Source: JAICKN01 sp036491415
GTDB taxonomy: Bacteria; Acidobacteriota; Terriglobia; Terriglobales; Acidobacteriaceae
DNA: 22,109 nucleotides
Direction of reading: 5' to 3'
Assembly (NCBI GenBank): GCA_036491415.1
Contig: DASXCC010000213.1
Location: 1 to 22,109, forward strand
Below the pieces are notes generated by a model. That model was not told the DNA's origin, did not search any database, and saw only the letters and a program-made list of their open reading frames with translations. Positions 1 through 6,307 of this stretch are shown piece by piece. The first letter of the stretch is position 1; every line of letters starts with the position of its first letter. The translations under genes were made by a program, and so were the position numbers.

Positions 1-1
1 G

Positions 2-196
2 GCGGGAATTCCTGTGAGCACAACCCACACGATTACCGGCGCGATTGTTGGCGTGGGCGCGGTGCATCGACTTTCCGCTGTACGTTGGGGAGTGGCGCGA
101 AGGATTGTATGGGCCTGGATTTTGACGATCCCGGCATCTGCCACGGTGGCGGCAGCAGTGTTCTGGATGATTCGAATGTTTAACGCGGCAGCTTAA
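2..196 (+). CDS. PiT-family inorganic phosphate transporter, C-terminal end (partial)
   Basis: The reading frame is open from the first bases and stops at 194-196, so only about the last 64 residues are present; the start lies outside the window. The visible sequence begins AGIPVSTTHTITGAIVG and continues with an RLSAVRWGVA segment and a hydrophobic helix around IVWAWILTIPASATVAAAVFW. The VSTTHTITGAI motif followed by a final transmembrane helix is typical of the second signature repeat of PiT (PitA-like) phosphate permeases, which import phosphate with a cation across the inner membrane. The gene converges on the minus-strand gene starting at 201, with only four bases between the two stop codons. 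The family assignment rests on recalled family sequence and is strong for such a short piece; the ion used cannot be told. Confidence 0.85.
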   Translation, partial: AGIPVSTTHTITGAIVGVGAVHRLSAVRWGVARRIVWAWILTIPASATVAAAVFWMIRMFNAAA

Positions 197-200
197 ATTT

Positions 201-464
201 TCAGAACGCCTTTCGCACGACGATCTCACTGTCTCGAATGAAAAACTGCGCGGAGCACTTCTGCGATCCGCAAATGACCGGCAACAGGCCTGCAATTTGT
301 TTGCGCGTGATCAGGCCGAGAGTTCCACAATTGGGGCAGGAGAGAACAGCCCAGTAGGGATCTTCCTTTTCGCCGATTTGTCCGGCATTTTCCAGCACGA
401 AAATTGTGCCGGGGTGCATCTGCTCCGGAATCCACTCGCTCAGAATATCCAACTCTGCGATCAT
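201..464 (-). CDS. Small Cys4 zinc-ribbon-like protein of unknown function
   Basis: An 87-residue soluble protein that I do not recognise as a named family. Four cysteines are arranged as C43-x2-C46 and C65-x4-C70, which suggests one zinc-binding knuckle pair. The N-terminal 40 residues are acidic and contain no membrane segment or signal peptide. The start is supported by a strong Shine-Dalgarno, AGGAGG, four bases upstream of the ATG (469-474 on the plus strand). It lies 23 bases downstream of the MerR-type gene on the same strand, so the two are probably co-transcribed. The real frame is clear from the ribosome-binding site and the conserved-looking CPNC motif; overlapping plus-strand frames are shadows. 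Function is not inferable beyond probable metal binding. Confidence 0.75.
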   Translation of the reverse strand: MIAELDILSEWIPEQMHPGTIFVLENAGQIGEKEDPYWAVLSCPNCGTLGLITRKQIAGLLPVICGSQKCSAQFFIRDSEIVVRKAF

Positions 465-487
465 TGCCCCTCCTGGAGAATCACCTG

Positions 488-961
488 CTACGCCCGCTTC
501 TTTCGTTGCTGCAAAATCCGATTGCTTGGGTCACTCACGCTGTTTTTTTTACCGCGCATCACGGCGCGCACGCGCCGAACGGTATCGCTCAAGCAAATTG
601 CCAGCATGGGCTGGCGGGAATTTTTCAGAATGTCCACGATCTGCTGCGCTGAAGTCTCTAAATAAAGAGATTTGCCGTCCGTGAGCAGGTGATAGTCGGA
701 CGCGCCGCTCACGGTCTCCGCGAGTCTGCGGTTGAATTCTTTTTGCAGGAAGCGGATGACTCTACGCACGCGTTGCAGGGAAAACCCGCGGTGGCGCAAT
801 TCGCAAATGACCGCAACTTCGCTGAGGTCCTCAAACGAATATAGGCGCTTGTGGCCTTCGCGCGCGGGAACAACAATGCCGCGCTCATCCCACCATTGCA
901 GCTGACGCGGAGTGATTCCGGTCATGCCTACTACATCGCGAGATGTGAAGCGATCTTGCAT
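488..961 (-). CDS. MerR-family transcriptional regulator
   Basis: A 157-residue protein with an N-terminal MerR-type winged helix-turn-helix at about residues 5-70. It shows FTSRDVVGMTGITPRQLQWWDERG, the RLYSFEDLSEVAVICELR wing and helix region, and RGFSLQRVRRVIRFL leading into a helix. MerR proteins bind DNA as dimers, usually distorting or occupying a promoter. The C-terminal 80 residues lack the clustered cysteines of metal-sensing members (one Cys in AICLSD), so the signal is unknown and probably not a thiol-bound metal. The gene has its own promoter at 1010-1037 with repeated AATGTT half-sites across the -10 region, suggesting autoregulation. It is followed after 23 bases by the zinc-ribbon-like gene. 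The family assignment is firm; target and ligand are unknown. Confidence 0.88.
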   Translation of the reverse strand: MQDRFTSRDVVGMTGITPRQLQWWDERGIVVPAREGHKRLYSFEDLSEVAVICELRHRGFSLQRVRRVIRFLQKEFNRRLAETVSGASDYHLLTDGKSLYLETSAQQIVDILKNSRQPMLAICLSDTVRRVRAVMRGKKNSVSDPSNRILQQRKKRA

Positions 962-981
962 TTGCGGCCAGAGTTGTTTTA

Positions 982-1012
982 AACATTCTTCTTGCTAAAT
1001 GTTAGAAACATT
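982..1012. promoter_or_regulatory. Candidate operator: three AATGTT/AACATT half-sites
   Basis: AACATT at 982-987, AATGTT at 998-1003 and AACATT at 1007-1012. The last two form a perfect inverted repeat with a 3-base spacer (AATGTT-AGA-AACATT). The array overlaps the -10 box of the minus-strand promoter and extends into its probable transcript start. This is what an autorepressed regulator would show. The assignment to the MerR-family protein is inference from position. Confidence 0.5.
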
Positions 1013-1037
1013 GTAGGCATGAGTTGGTTGATGTCAA
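1010..1037 (-). promoter_or_regulatory. Promoter of the MerR-type regulator operon
   Basis: Read on the minus strand: TTGACA (1037-1032), a 16-base spacer, then TACAAT (1015-1010). This is a perfect -35 and a five-of-six -10. It leaves a leader of roughly 40 bases before the ATG at 961. The spacing is near the sigma-70 optimum rather than the 19-20 bp spacing of promoters activated by classical MerR proteins. Confidence 0.62.
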
Positions 1038-1112
1038 TGATAGTTTCGGTGGAAAAGGAGGTAACTATAGATATTCAGGCGGGATGGCGGTGGTCATCTT
1101 TCGCGTGTGGCG

Positions 1113-1261
1113 TTGTCATTCTGAGCGAAACAATTTGTCCGCTTGCGGATCAATTGTGCAGTCGAAGAATCCATTTTGCTATCGCAGTATTTCCGATCGT
1201 AGGGATGCTTCGAGTCGATGCAATTCGATAAATCGAATTACAACTGCGCTCAGCATGACAA
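1113..1261. repeat. 149-bp compound palindromic intergenic element (MITE/REP-like)
   Basis: Outer arms TTGTCATTCTGAGCG (1113-1127) and CGCTCAGCATGACAA (1247-1261) are inverted repeats matching at 14 of 15 positions. Inside are a left hairpin (1131-1156, with TCCGC-TT-GCGGA at its core), a central inverted repeat (TCGAAGAATCC 1162-1172 with GGATGCTTCGA 1203-1213, 10 of 11), and a right hairpin (AATTCGAT-AA-ATCGAATT, 1222-1239, perfect). The whole could fold like a cloverleaf. No transposase and no obvious target-site duplication are seen. The TGTCATTCTGAGCG motif resembles dispersed repeats I recall from acidobacterial and other soil genomes; this is memory, not a search. The 346-base gap 962-1307 otherwise holds only the regulator promoter and a perfect AAGGAGGT (1055-1062) with no suitable start codon. 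Confidence 0.7.
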
Positions 1262-1307
1262 TTTTTAAGGGGAAGGAAGTTAAGAAGATATTAAGTAGAA
1301 GAAGAAA

Positions 1308-1511
1308 TTATTTTCCGCCGCCGACAAAGTGCACGATCTCAAGTTTGTCGCCGTCGGAGAGTTTTGTTTCCGCCCAGGTTTCGCGGCGGATGATCTCGCG
1401 GTTTAATTCCACGGCAATGCGGTCCTGTTTCATGCCGAGTGTTTCAAGAAGAGCAGCGAGCGAGAGACTGCCATCAAAATTCTGCTCTTTCCCGTTGATA
1501 ATGAGTTTCAT
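1308..1511 (-). CDS. thiS: ThiS-like sulfur carrier protein (thiamine thiazole synthesis)
   Basis: A 67-residue beta-grasp protein of the usual ThiS length. It begins MKLIINGKE and has the ALLETLGMKQDRIAVELNREII core and the LSDGDKLEIVHFVGGG tail. ThiS is adenylylated and thiocarboxylated on its C-terminal glycine and then donates sulfur to thiazole synthase ThiG. Here the reading frame ends GGGK followed by TAA (1308-1310), one lysine beyond the canonical terminal diglycine, so the extra residue would have to be removed before activation. No thiG, thiF or thiE lies in the window. It follows the unknown-function gene at 1544-2131 after 32 bases on the same strand. A MoaD-like or other ubiquitin-like sulfur carrier is the alternative, but the IVHFVGGG ending fits ThiS best. 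Confidence 0.82.
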   Translation of the reverse strand: MKLIINGKEQNFDGSLSLAALLETLGMKQDRIAVELNREIIRRETWAETKLSDGDKLEIVHFVGGGK

Positions 1512-1543
1512 GCGCGAAATCGGAAATGTGTAAGCGTGGCCAC

Positions 1544-2131
1544 TTACGCTTCTACTTTTTTCAGCTGGAACTTTCTGGTGGCGGTGCGGCCGGAGTAGCT
1601 GGCTTGCACGAGAATCGAAGAATCAGGCAAGGAAGCTTCGTCCATCTCCATCTTCATTTCTGCAGTGCCGGCGGAGTCGGTAAGAACCTGCGCATAAAAA
1701 GGCGTTGCATCCGAACGGGCAAAACGTACCGTCAAGCGCGCACCTTCCACGTTATTCCCGGATTCGGTCACTTTCAACTTCATCAGCAAATTCCGGTCAT
1801 TGTGCACGGAACCGGCATTGATGAGCTGTAGATCGAGCTCTTTAATCTCTGCCAGCGCTTCGGGATCTTTTTTATCGAGGACGGAATCGAGTTTGCCTTC
1901 CCGTATGGAGTCAAGCACCATGCGGTGCTGGTCGCGGAGAATCTGTTCCTTCTGCTGATCGGTGAAATCAGAACTTTTCGCTTTGTCTCCATAAGGAGTG
2001 GCGCGCTTACCGATGCAGCGGCCGCGCACAAAAACCTGCGTTTGCAGCAAAAGTTCGCTCTCACGGGCTTCGCTTTGCACGTGGTACACCGTGTTTTCGT
2101 GTTTTATGTCGGTATTAAAGCCAAAAATCAT
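1544..2131 (-). CDS. Conserved protein of unknown function with C-terminal beta-sandwich-like region
   Basis: I place the start at the ATG at 2131 (MIFGFNTDIKHENTVYHVQS, 195 residues) because the 24 upstream in-frame residues look like read-through of the intergenic region; the ribosome-binding site is weak either way. I do not recognise a named family. The N-terminal part (about 1-50) carries a GFNTDIKH...YHVQSEARESELLLQTQVFVRGRCIGKR segment. The middle (about 55-110) is charged and probably helical. The last 80 residues (VTESGNNVEGARLTVRF ... SYSGRTATRKFQL) resemble an Ig-like or carboxypeptidase-regulatory beta domain. No signal peptide or membrane helix is seen. It is upstream of thiS on the same strand and divergent from nuoA. 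I recall similar proteins in other acidobacteria but cannot verify this. Confidence 0.7.
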   Translation of the reverse strand: MIFGFNTDIKHENTVYHVQSEARESELLLQTQVFVRGRCIGKRATPYGDKAKSSDFTDQQKEQILRDQHRMVLDSIREGKLDSVLDKKDPEALAEIKELDLQLINAGSVHNDRNLLMKLKVTESGNNVEGARLTVRFARSDATPFYAQVLTDSAGTAEMKMEMDEASLPDSSILVQASYSGRTATRKFQLKKVEA

Positions 2132-2204
2132 GCGGATTCCGAGGGCGAAACGAGTTCCCAATCTATTACAAATGTTTAATTCACAAATTCCTGCAAACGA
2201 CAAC

Positions 2205-2233
2205 TTGACACTATCACAAGTGAAAACTAATCT
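2205..2233 (+). promoter_or_regulatory. Candidate promoter of the nuo operon
   Basis: TTGACA (2205-2210), a 17-base spacer, then TAATCT (2228-2233). The -35 is perfect and the -10 is poor (three of six). A short inverted repeat ACTTG-N9-CAAGT (2203-2221) overlaps the -35. A second AT-rich box, TATATA, lies at 2264-2269 only nine bases before the nuoA ATG and could serve a nearly leaderless transcript. Confidence 0.42.
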
Positions 2234-2277
2234 AGAACGTTTCGTAATGTATTGCGCGAATTATATATAGCTCTCTT

Positions 2278-2673
2278 ATGCCCGACAATTACTTCGCCCG
2301 TTACCTGCCTCTTTTGATCCATATGTGCTTGGCTGGACTTGTGGCCGGAGGAATTGTTTTTCTCTCCTGGATCATCGGCTGGCGTCGCCCGACCAAAGCC
2401 AAAATGTCTCCGTATGAGTGTGGCATGGCCCCCATTGGTGATGCGCGGGGGCGCTTTTCGGTCAAGTTTTACCTAGTCGCCATGCTCTTTATTCTCTTCG
2501 ACGTAGAAGCGGTCTTCTTATATCCCTGGGCCGTCATTCTGAAAGAGCTTAAGATGTTCGGCTTCTGGGAGATGCTGGTTTATATCGCCATCGTTCTGGT
2601 CGGCTTCTTCTATATATGGAAGAAGGGCGTTCTGGACTGGGGCGAAACCTCCATGAACAAAGGTGGATTCTAA
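2278..2673 (+). CDS. nuoA: NADH-quinone oxidoreductase subunit A
   Basis: A 131-residue membrane protein of the expected NuoA/ND3 length. It has three transmembrane helices (about residues 10-33, 60-83 and 92-113) and the family hallmarks: the SPYECGMAP loop at about 44-52 with its conserved cysteine, and FDVEAVFLYPWA at about 75-86 with the conserved Asp and Glu in helix 2. NuoA sits at the junction of the membrane and peripheral arms of complex I, where its loop shapes the quinone channel. It opens the nuo operon. No clear Shine-Dalgarno precedes the ATG. The stop codon overlaps the start of nuoC (TAATG at 2671-2675), so the usual neighbour nuoB is absent. Confidence 0.93.
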   Translation: MPDNYFARYLPLLIHMCLAGLVAGGIVFLSWIIGWRRPTKAKMSPYECGMAPIGDARGRFSVKFYLVAMLFILFDVEAVFLYPWAVILKELKMFGFWEMLVYIAIVLVGFFYIWKKGVLDWGETSMNKGGF

Positions 2674-3170
2674 TGGCACTCGCTCCCGCCGTTACGGATT
2701 TGGAACAACTGAAGGATCATCCGGCGCTGGCACCACTGCTTGCGTGGAATAAGTCTGCCGTCGAGGGCGTGAAGTACGACCGCGACGAGATGACGATTTA
2801 CGTGGGCCGCGATTTCATCCGTGAAGCCTGTGCCCTGCTCCGCGACAATCCGAGCTGCCCTTTTAATTATTTCTCGGATGTGACCTGCGTGGATTGGTAT
2901 CCACAGGAACCAAGGTTCGAAGTCATCTATCATCTCCTTTCCATCTCCAAGAGAGAACGCGTGCGGCTGAAGGTAAAGCTGAATAGCGATTCCCCAACAT
3001 TGGAATCGGTATACAGCGTGTGGCCTGCGGCAAATTTCGCGGAACGCGAAGTCTTCGATCTGTTTGGAATCCGCTTTAATGGGCATCCATACCTGCGCCG
3101 CCTGTTGATGCCGGAAAATTGGGAAGGTCATCCTCTCCGCAAAGATTATCCGGTGGAGGGTTACCGCTAG
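2673..3170 (+). CDS. nuoC: NADH-quinone oxidoreductase subunit C (30 kDa)
   Basis: 165 residues from the ATG at 2673, chosen because it overlaps the nuoA stop and is preceded by AAAGGTGG seven to eight bases upstream; the frame remains open further upstream but that part lies inside nuoA. The C-terminal signature ERE-VFDLFGIRFNGHPYLRRLLMP followed by GHPLRKDYPV (about residues 127-164) is diagnostic of the 30-kDa subunit. NuoC is a cofactor-free component of the quinone module that packs against NuoD and NuoB. It is a separate gene, not a NuoCD fusion as in E. coli. The 26-base gap to nuoD is consistent with one transcript. Confidence 0.94.
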   Translation: MALAPAVTDLEQLKDHPALAPLLAWNKSAVEGVKYDRDEMTIYVGRDFIREACALLRDNPSCPFNYFSDVTCVDWYPQEPRFEVIYHLLSISKRERVRLKVKLNSDSPTLESVYSVWPAANFAEREVFDLFGIRFNGHPYLRRLLMPENWEGHPLRKDYPVEGYR

Positions 3171-3196
3171 AAGCGGATAGGCGTTAGAATTTTCCT

Positions 3197-4402
3197 ATGG
3201 CCCACCTTACCCCCACGCCCGCGCTAGAACCCGGTCAAGACAAAACAATGATCTTGAACATGGGACCGCAGCATCCATCGACGCATGGCGTGTTGCGCGT
3301 TCTTCTGGAGATCGACGGCGAAAATATTGTGCGGATCATGCCGGACATCGGCTACCTGCACACCGGGATTGAGAAGACCTGCGAGGCCAAGTTCTACCAG
3401 CAAGTAGTTCCGCTGACCGACCGGATTGATTATCTGTGCCCGTTGACGAACAACCTCTGCTATGTGCTGGCGGTGGAGAAGTTGCTGGGCCTGGAAATTC
3501 CGCCAAAGGCGCAGTGGATGCGCGTTCTGATGAACGAACTGACGCGCATCAATTCGCACCTCGTATGGCTGGGAACGCACGCCATGGACATTGGCGCCAT
3601 GACGGTATTCCTCTATTGCTTCCGCGAACGCGAAGATGTGCTGCGGCTGTTTGAAATGATCAGCGGCCAGCGCATGATGACTTCTTATTTCCGCGTGGGC
3701 GGAGTAGCGCTGGAACCACCGATTGGATTTTTTGATAAAGTACGCGACTTTGCGAAACGCTTCCCTTCCTGCGTGGATGAGTACGAGAACCTGCTGACGG
3801 GAAATCCGATCTGGAAGATGCGTACAAAAGGCGTGGCCACGATTACCGCGGAGGACGCCATTGCGCTGGGCGCGAGCGGCCCGACTCTTCGCGGAAGCGG
3901 CGTAGACATTGACCTTCGCCGCGACATGCCTTACTCCGGTTACGAAAATTTTAAATTCAAGGTGCCCACGGCCAAAGAGGGCGACGTGTTCGCGCGCTAC
4001 ATGTGCCGCGTGGCTGAGTTGCGGGAATCCATCAAGATCGTGGCGCAAGCGCTGGATGGCATGCCGGAAGGCCCGATCAAAGCGAACGCGCCCAAGGTTG
4101 TGCTTCCGGATCGCGAAAAGATGAAGACGGAGATGGAAGCCCTCATATACCACTTCAAGATCATCACGGAAGGTTTTGCGGTTCCCGAGGGCGAGGTTTA
4201 CCAGGCAATCGAATCTCCGCGCGGCGAAATGGGCTATTACATTGTGAGCGATGGCACGGCGAAGCCGTATCGCGTGCACATGCGCTCGGCGTGCATGGCG
4301 AACATGCAGCTTCTGCCGAAGATGTGCGAAGGCCGATTGCTGGCGGACGTGGTCGCCGCGATCGGAAGCATTGATATTGTGTTAGGCGAAATCGATCGGT
4401 AA
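3197..4402 (+). CDS. nuoD: NADH-quinone oxidoreductase subunit D (49 kDa)
   Basis: 401 residues, a full-length 49-kDa subunit. The GPQHPSTHGVLR motif (residues 23-34) and the C-terminal ending SIDIVLGEIDR are family signatures. His30 and Tyr79 lie 49 residues apart, the same spacing as His38 and Tyr87 of Thermus Nqo4, which hold the quinone headgroup; this equivalence is by motif, not alignment. NuoD forms the quinone cavity together with NuoB (cluster N2), but no nuoB is present here. It is related to [NiFe]-hydrogenase large subunits but lacks their terminal CxxC ligands. It is followed after two bases by nuoE. Confidence 0.96.
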   Translation: MAHLTPTPALEPGQDKTMILNMGPQHPSTHGVLRVLLEIDGENIVRIMPDIGYLHTGIEKTCEAKFYQQVVPLTDRIDYLCPLTNNLCYVLAVEKLLGLEIPPKAQWMRVLMNELTRINSHLVWLGTHAMDIGAMTVFLYCFREREDVLRLFEMISGQRMMTSYFRVGGVALEPPIGFFDKVRDFAKRFPSCVDEYENLLTGNPIWKMRTKGVATITAEDAIALGASGPTLRGSGVDIDLRRDMPYSGYENFKFKVPTAKEGDVFARYMCRVAELRESIKIVAQALDGMPEGPIKANAPKVVLPDREKMKTEMEALIYHFKIITEGFAVPEGEVYQAIESPRGEMGYYIVSDGTAKPYRVHMRSACMANMQLLPKMCEGRLLADVVAAIGSIDIVLGEIDR

Positions 4403-4404
4403 CG

Positions 4405-4887
4405 ATGAAATTTTCCGACAAATTCGAGCAGCGCTACACAGACATGCTCACGCATTATCCGACCAAGCGATCGGTACTAGTGCCGACACTGCTGTATGCG
4501 CAGGATGAAGTGGGATATTTATCGGATGAAGTCATTGCAGAATTGGCGAACCGCCTCAGCCTGACCGAACTCGACGTGCGCAACGTGATCAGCTACTACT
4601 CGATGCTGACTACCAAGCCTCGCGGCAAGTTCAACGTTCAGGTCTGCACCAACATTGCCTGCATGCTGCGCGGCGGTGAAGAGCTGATGGAACACTGCGA
4701 ACAGAAATTAGGCGTCGGCAATAAAGGCACGACGCCGGATGGCATGTTTACGCTGGAAGAAGTCGAGTGCATCGGAGCTTGCAGTTGGGCTCCGGCGGTG
4801 CAGGTGAATTACGACTTTCACGAGAACCTGACACCCGCAAAAATGGACGAAGTTTTAGACCAGTACCGAAAGAAAGCAGCACAGTAA
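4405..4887 (+). CDS. nuoE: NADH-quinone oxidoreductase subunit E (24 kDa, 2Fe-2S N1a)
   Basis: 160 residues with a thioredoxin-like 2Fe-2S domain. Ligands for cluster N1a are visible as C81-x4-C86 (VCTNIACML) and C122-x3-C126 (VECIGACSWAP). The N-terminal helical part (about 1-70) contains the DEVGYLSDEVIAELA segment and the VISYYSMLTTKPRGK motif. NuoE pairs with NuoF in the NADH dehydrogenase module, where N1a accepts an electron from FMN. The ATG lies two bases after the nuoD stop. A 75-base gap with heptamer repeats separates it from nuoF. Confidence 0.95.
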   Translation: MKFSDKFEQRYTDMLTHYPTKRSVLVPTLLYAQDEVGYLSDEVIAELANRLSLTELDVRNVISYYSMLTTKPRGKFNVQVCTNIACMLRGGEELMEHCEQKLGVGNKGTTPDGMFTLEEVECIGACSWAPAVQVNYDFHENLTPAKMDEVLDQYRKKAAQ

Positions 4888-4912
4888 TTTCAAATTGTAC
4901 ATTTCAGAATGT

Positions 4913-4961
4913 AGATTGAAAAATCAATCTGCGATCTAAAATCTTCGATCTGCAATCGAAA
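4913..4961 (+). repeat. Hairpin plus heptamer array between nuoE and nuoF
   Basis: A 7-bp perfect stem AGATTGA/TCAATCT with an AAAA loop (4913-4930) runs into a 7-base periodic array: ATCT at 4927, 4934, 4941 and 4948, then ATCG at 4955, each followed by three variable bases. The array ends at the nuoF start codon region, and no clear Shine-Dalgarno is visible there. It is too short and irregular to be a CRISPR array. Confidence 0.65.
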
Positions 4962-4962
4962 A

Positions 4963-6282
4963 ATGGCCGACTTAGTCTTTCATCCCGATGAAGTAAAAGT
5001 TGTCTCGAAGCGCTTTGGTCAGGGTGCGACCAATATCGGTCGCTATCTTGAACTTGACGGCTACAAAGCCGTGCAGAAGGCGCTTACCATGCAGCCGGAC
5101 GAGATTACCAATCTCGTCAAAAATTCCGGCCTGCGCGGACGCGGCGGCGCGGGATTCAACACCGGCCTGAAGTGGTCTTTCGTTCCCAAGCAATCGCAGA
5201 AGCCAAAATACATTCTCTGTAATGGAGACGAGAGCGAGCCCGGCACCTGCAAAGACCGCTTGATTTTCGAGCATGATCCGCATGCCGTGATCGAAGGCGT
5301 CATCATCGCGGGCCTCGCGGTTGGCTCGGAGACCGGATACATCTACGTTCGCGGCGAGTATCGCTACCTGCTGGAGATCGTGCAGAAATCCATCGCCGAT
5401 GCGTACGCCAAGGGCTTCCTCGGAAAGAACATTTTCGGCAGCGGCAAAAATTTCGACATCTATTGGCACGGGGGAGCGGGCGCATATGAAGTGGGCGAAG
5501 AATCGGCGCTCATGGAATCGCTCGAAGGCAAGCGCGGCATTCCCCGAATCCGGCCTCCCTTCCCGGCCGTGGTTGGGCTTTGGGGCGGACCAACGGTCAT
5601 CAACAACGTCGAAACTCTCGCCAGTGTTCCCCACATTCTTCTTGGCGGGTCGGAGTGGTATGCGAATTTAGGCACGCCGAAAAATGGCGGTACGCGTCTT
5701 TTCTGCCTGAGTGGCAACTTGAATAAGCCCGGCGTGTACGAACTGCCTATGGGCTACAACCTCAAGAAAATGATTTACGAGGTAGGCGGCGGCATTCCCA
5801 ATGGCCAGAACCTTAAAGGCGTGGTTCCCGGCGGATCCAGCGTAGCGATTTTGAAGGCCGACGAAATTGATGTCGCCATGGATTTCGATTCCATGATGAA
5901 AGCCGGGTCGATGCTCGGTTCAGGCGGCGTGGTCGTCTTAGACGATACGGCCTGCATTGTGAGTTTTGCCCTGCGCACCATTAAGTTCTACAAGCATGAA
6001 AGTTGCGGATGGTGCATCCCGTGCCGTGAAGGTACGGACTGGCTGGAAAAGACGCTTACGCGTTTCCATGCCGGGGGCGGCGTGAAAAAAGATATCGACA
6101 ATATGTACTACCTTTCGGAGAACATGCTGGGGCGCACATTCTGTCCGCTCGGGGATGCGGCGGCGATGCCGATTATGGCGTTCGTGAAAAAATTCCGGCA
6201 GGAATTCGAAGATCATTTGGAAGGCAAGCCGTGCCCATTTGCGAAACATACTGGGGCACGACAGTTGCCGGTTATGGCATAA
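4963..6282 (+). CDS. nuoF: NADH-quinone oxidoreductase subunit F (51 kDa, NADH/FMN, 4Fe-4S N3)
   Basis: 439 residues. It oxidises NADH at FMN and passes electrons to cluster N3. The glycine-rich nucleotide motif LRGRGGAGFNTGLKW spans about residues 57-71, followed by NGDESEPGT (about 87-95) and the HGGAGAYEVGEESALMES segment (about 169-186). The N3 ligands are C348, C351, C354 (SCGWCIPCREGT) and C394 (TFCPLGDAA). All expected catalytic elements are present. The start ATG at 4963 follows the heptamer array with only an A-rich stretch upstream. nuoG follows after 25 bases. The same fold occurs in NAD-dependent hydrogenases and formate dehydrogenases, but the operon fixes this as complex I. Confidence 0.96.
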   Translation: MADLVFHPDEVKVVSKRFGQGATNIGRYLELDGYKAVQKALTMQPDEITNLVKNSGLRGRGGAGFNTGLKWSFVPKQSQKPKYILCNGDESEPGTCKDRLIFEHDPHAVIEGVIIAGLAVGSETGYIYVRGEYRYLLEIVQKSIADAYAKGFLGKNIFGSGKNFDIYWHGGAGAYEVGEESALMESLEGKRGIPRIRPPFPAVVGLWGGPTVINNVETLASVPHILLGGSEWYANLGTPKNGGTRLFCLSGNLNKPGVYELPMGYNLKKMIYEVGGGIPNGQNLKGVVPGGSSVAILKADEIDVAMDFDSMMKAGSMLGSGGVVVLDDTACIVSFALRTIKFYKHESCGWCIPCREGTDWLEKTLTRFHAGGGVKKDIDNMYYLSENMLGRTFCPLGDAAAMPIMAFVKKFRQEFEDHLEGKPCPFAKHTGARQLPVMA

Positions 6283-6307
6283 GAAAGTCGTGGACTAGGT
6301 CACCTTC

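Noticed and set aside
297..684. Plus-strand frames across the zinc-ribbon and MerR-type genes
   Set aside because: They are antisense to two genes supported by a strong ribosome-binding site and a recognised DNA-binding domain.
1024..1533. A 169-codon plus-strand frame with a perfect AAGGAGGT at 1055-1062
   Set aside because: The only ATG after the AAGGAGGT is about 20 bases away, the frame runs through the palindromic repeat element and then antisense through thiS, and the translation looks like repeat-derived sequence.
3224..4279. A 351-codon minus-strand frame opposite nuoD
   Set aside because: It is rich in His, Arg and Ala, as expected of an antisense frame of a GC-rich gene, and nuoD is certain here. 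The same holds for the long minus frames opposite nuoG (6443-7492 and 7709-8509) and nuoL (11402-12157).
4913..4961. CRISPR-like array
   Set aside because: The repeats are four-base words in 7-base phase without spacers of CRISPR size, and there are no cas genes.
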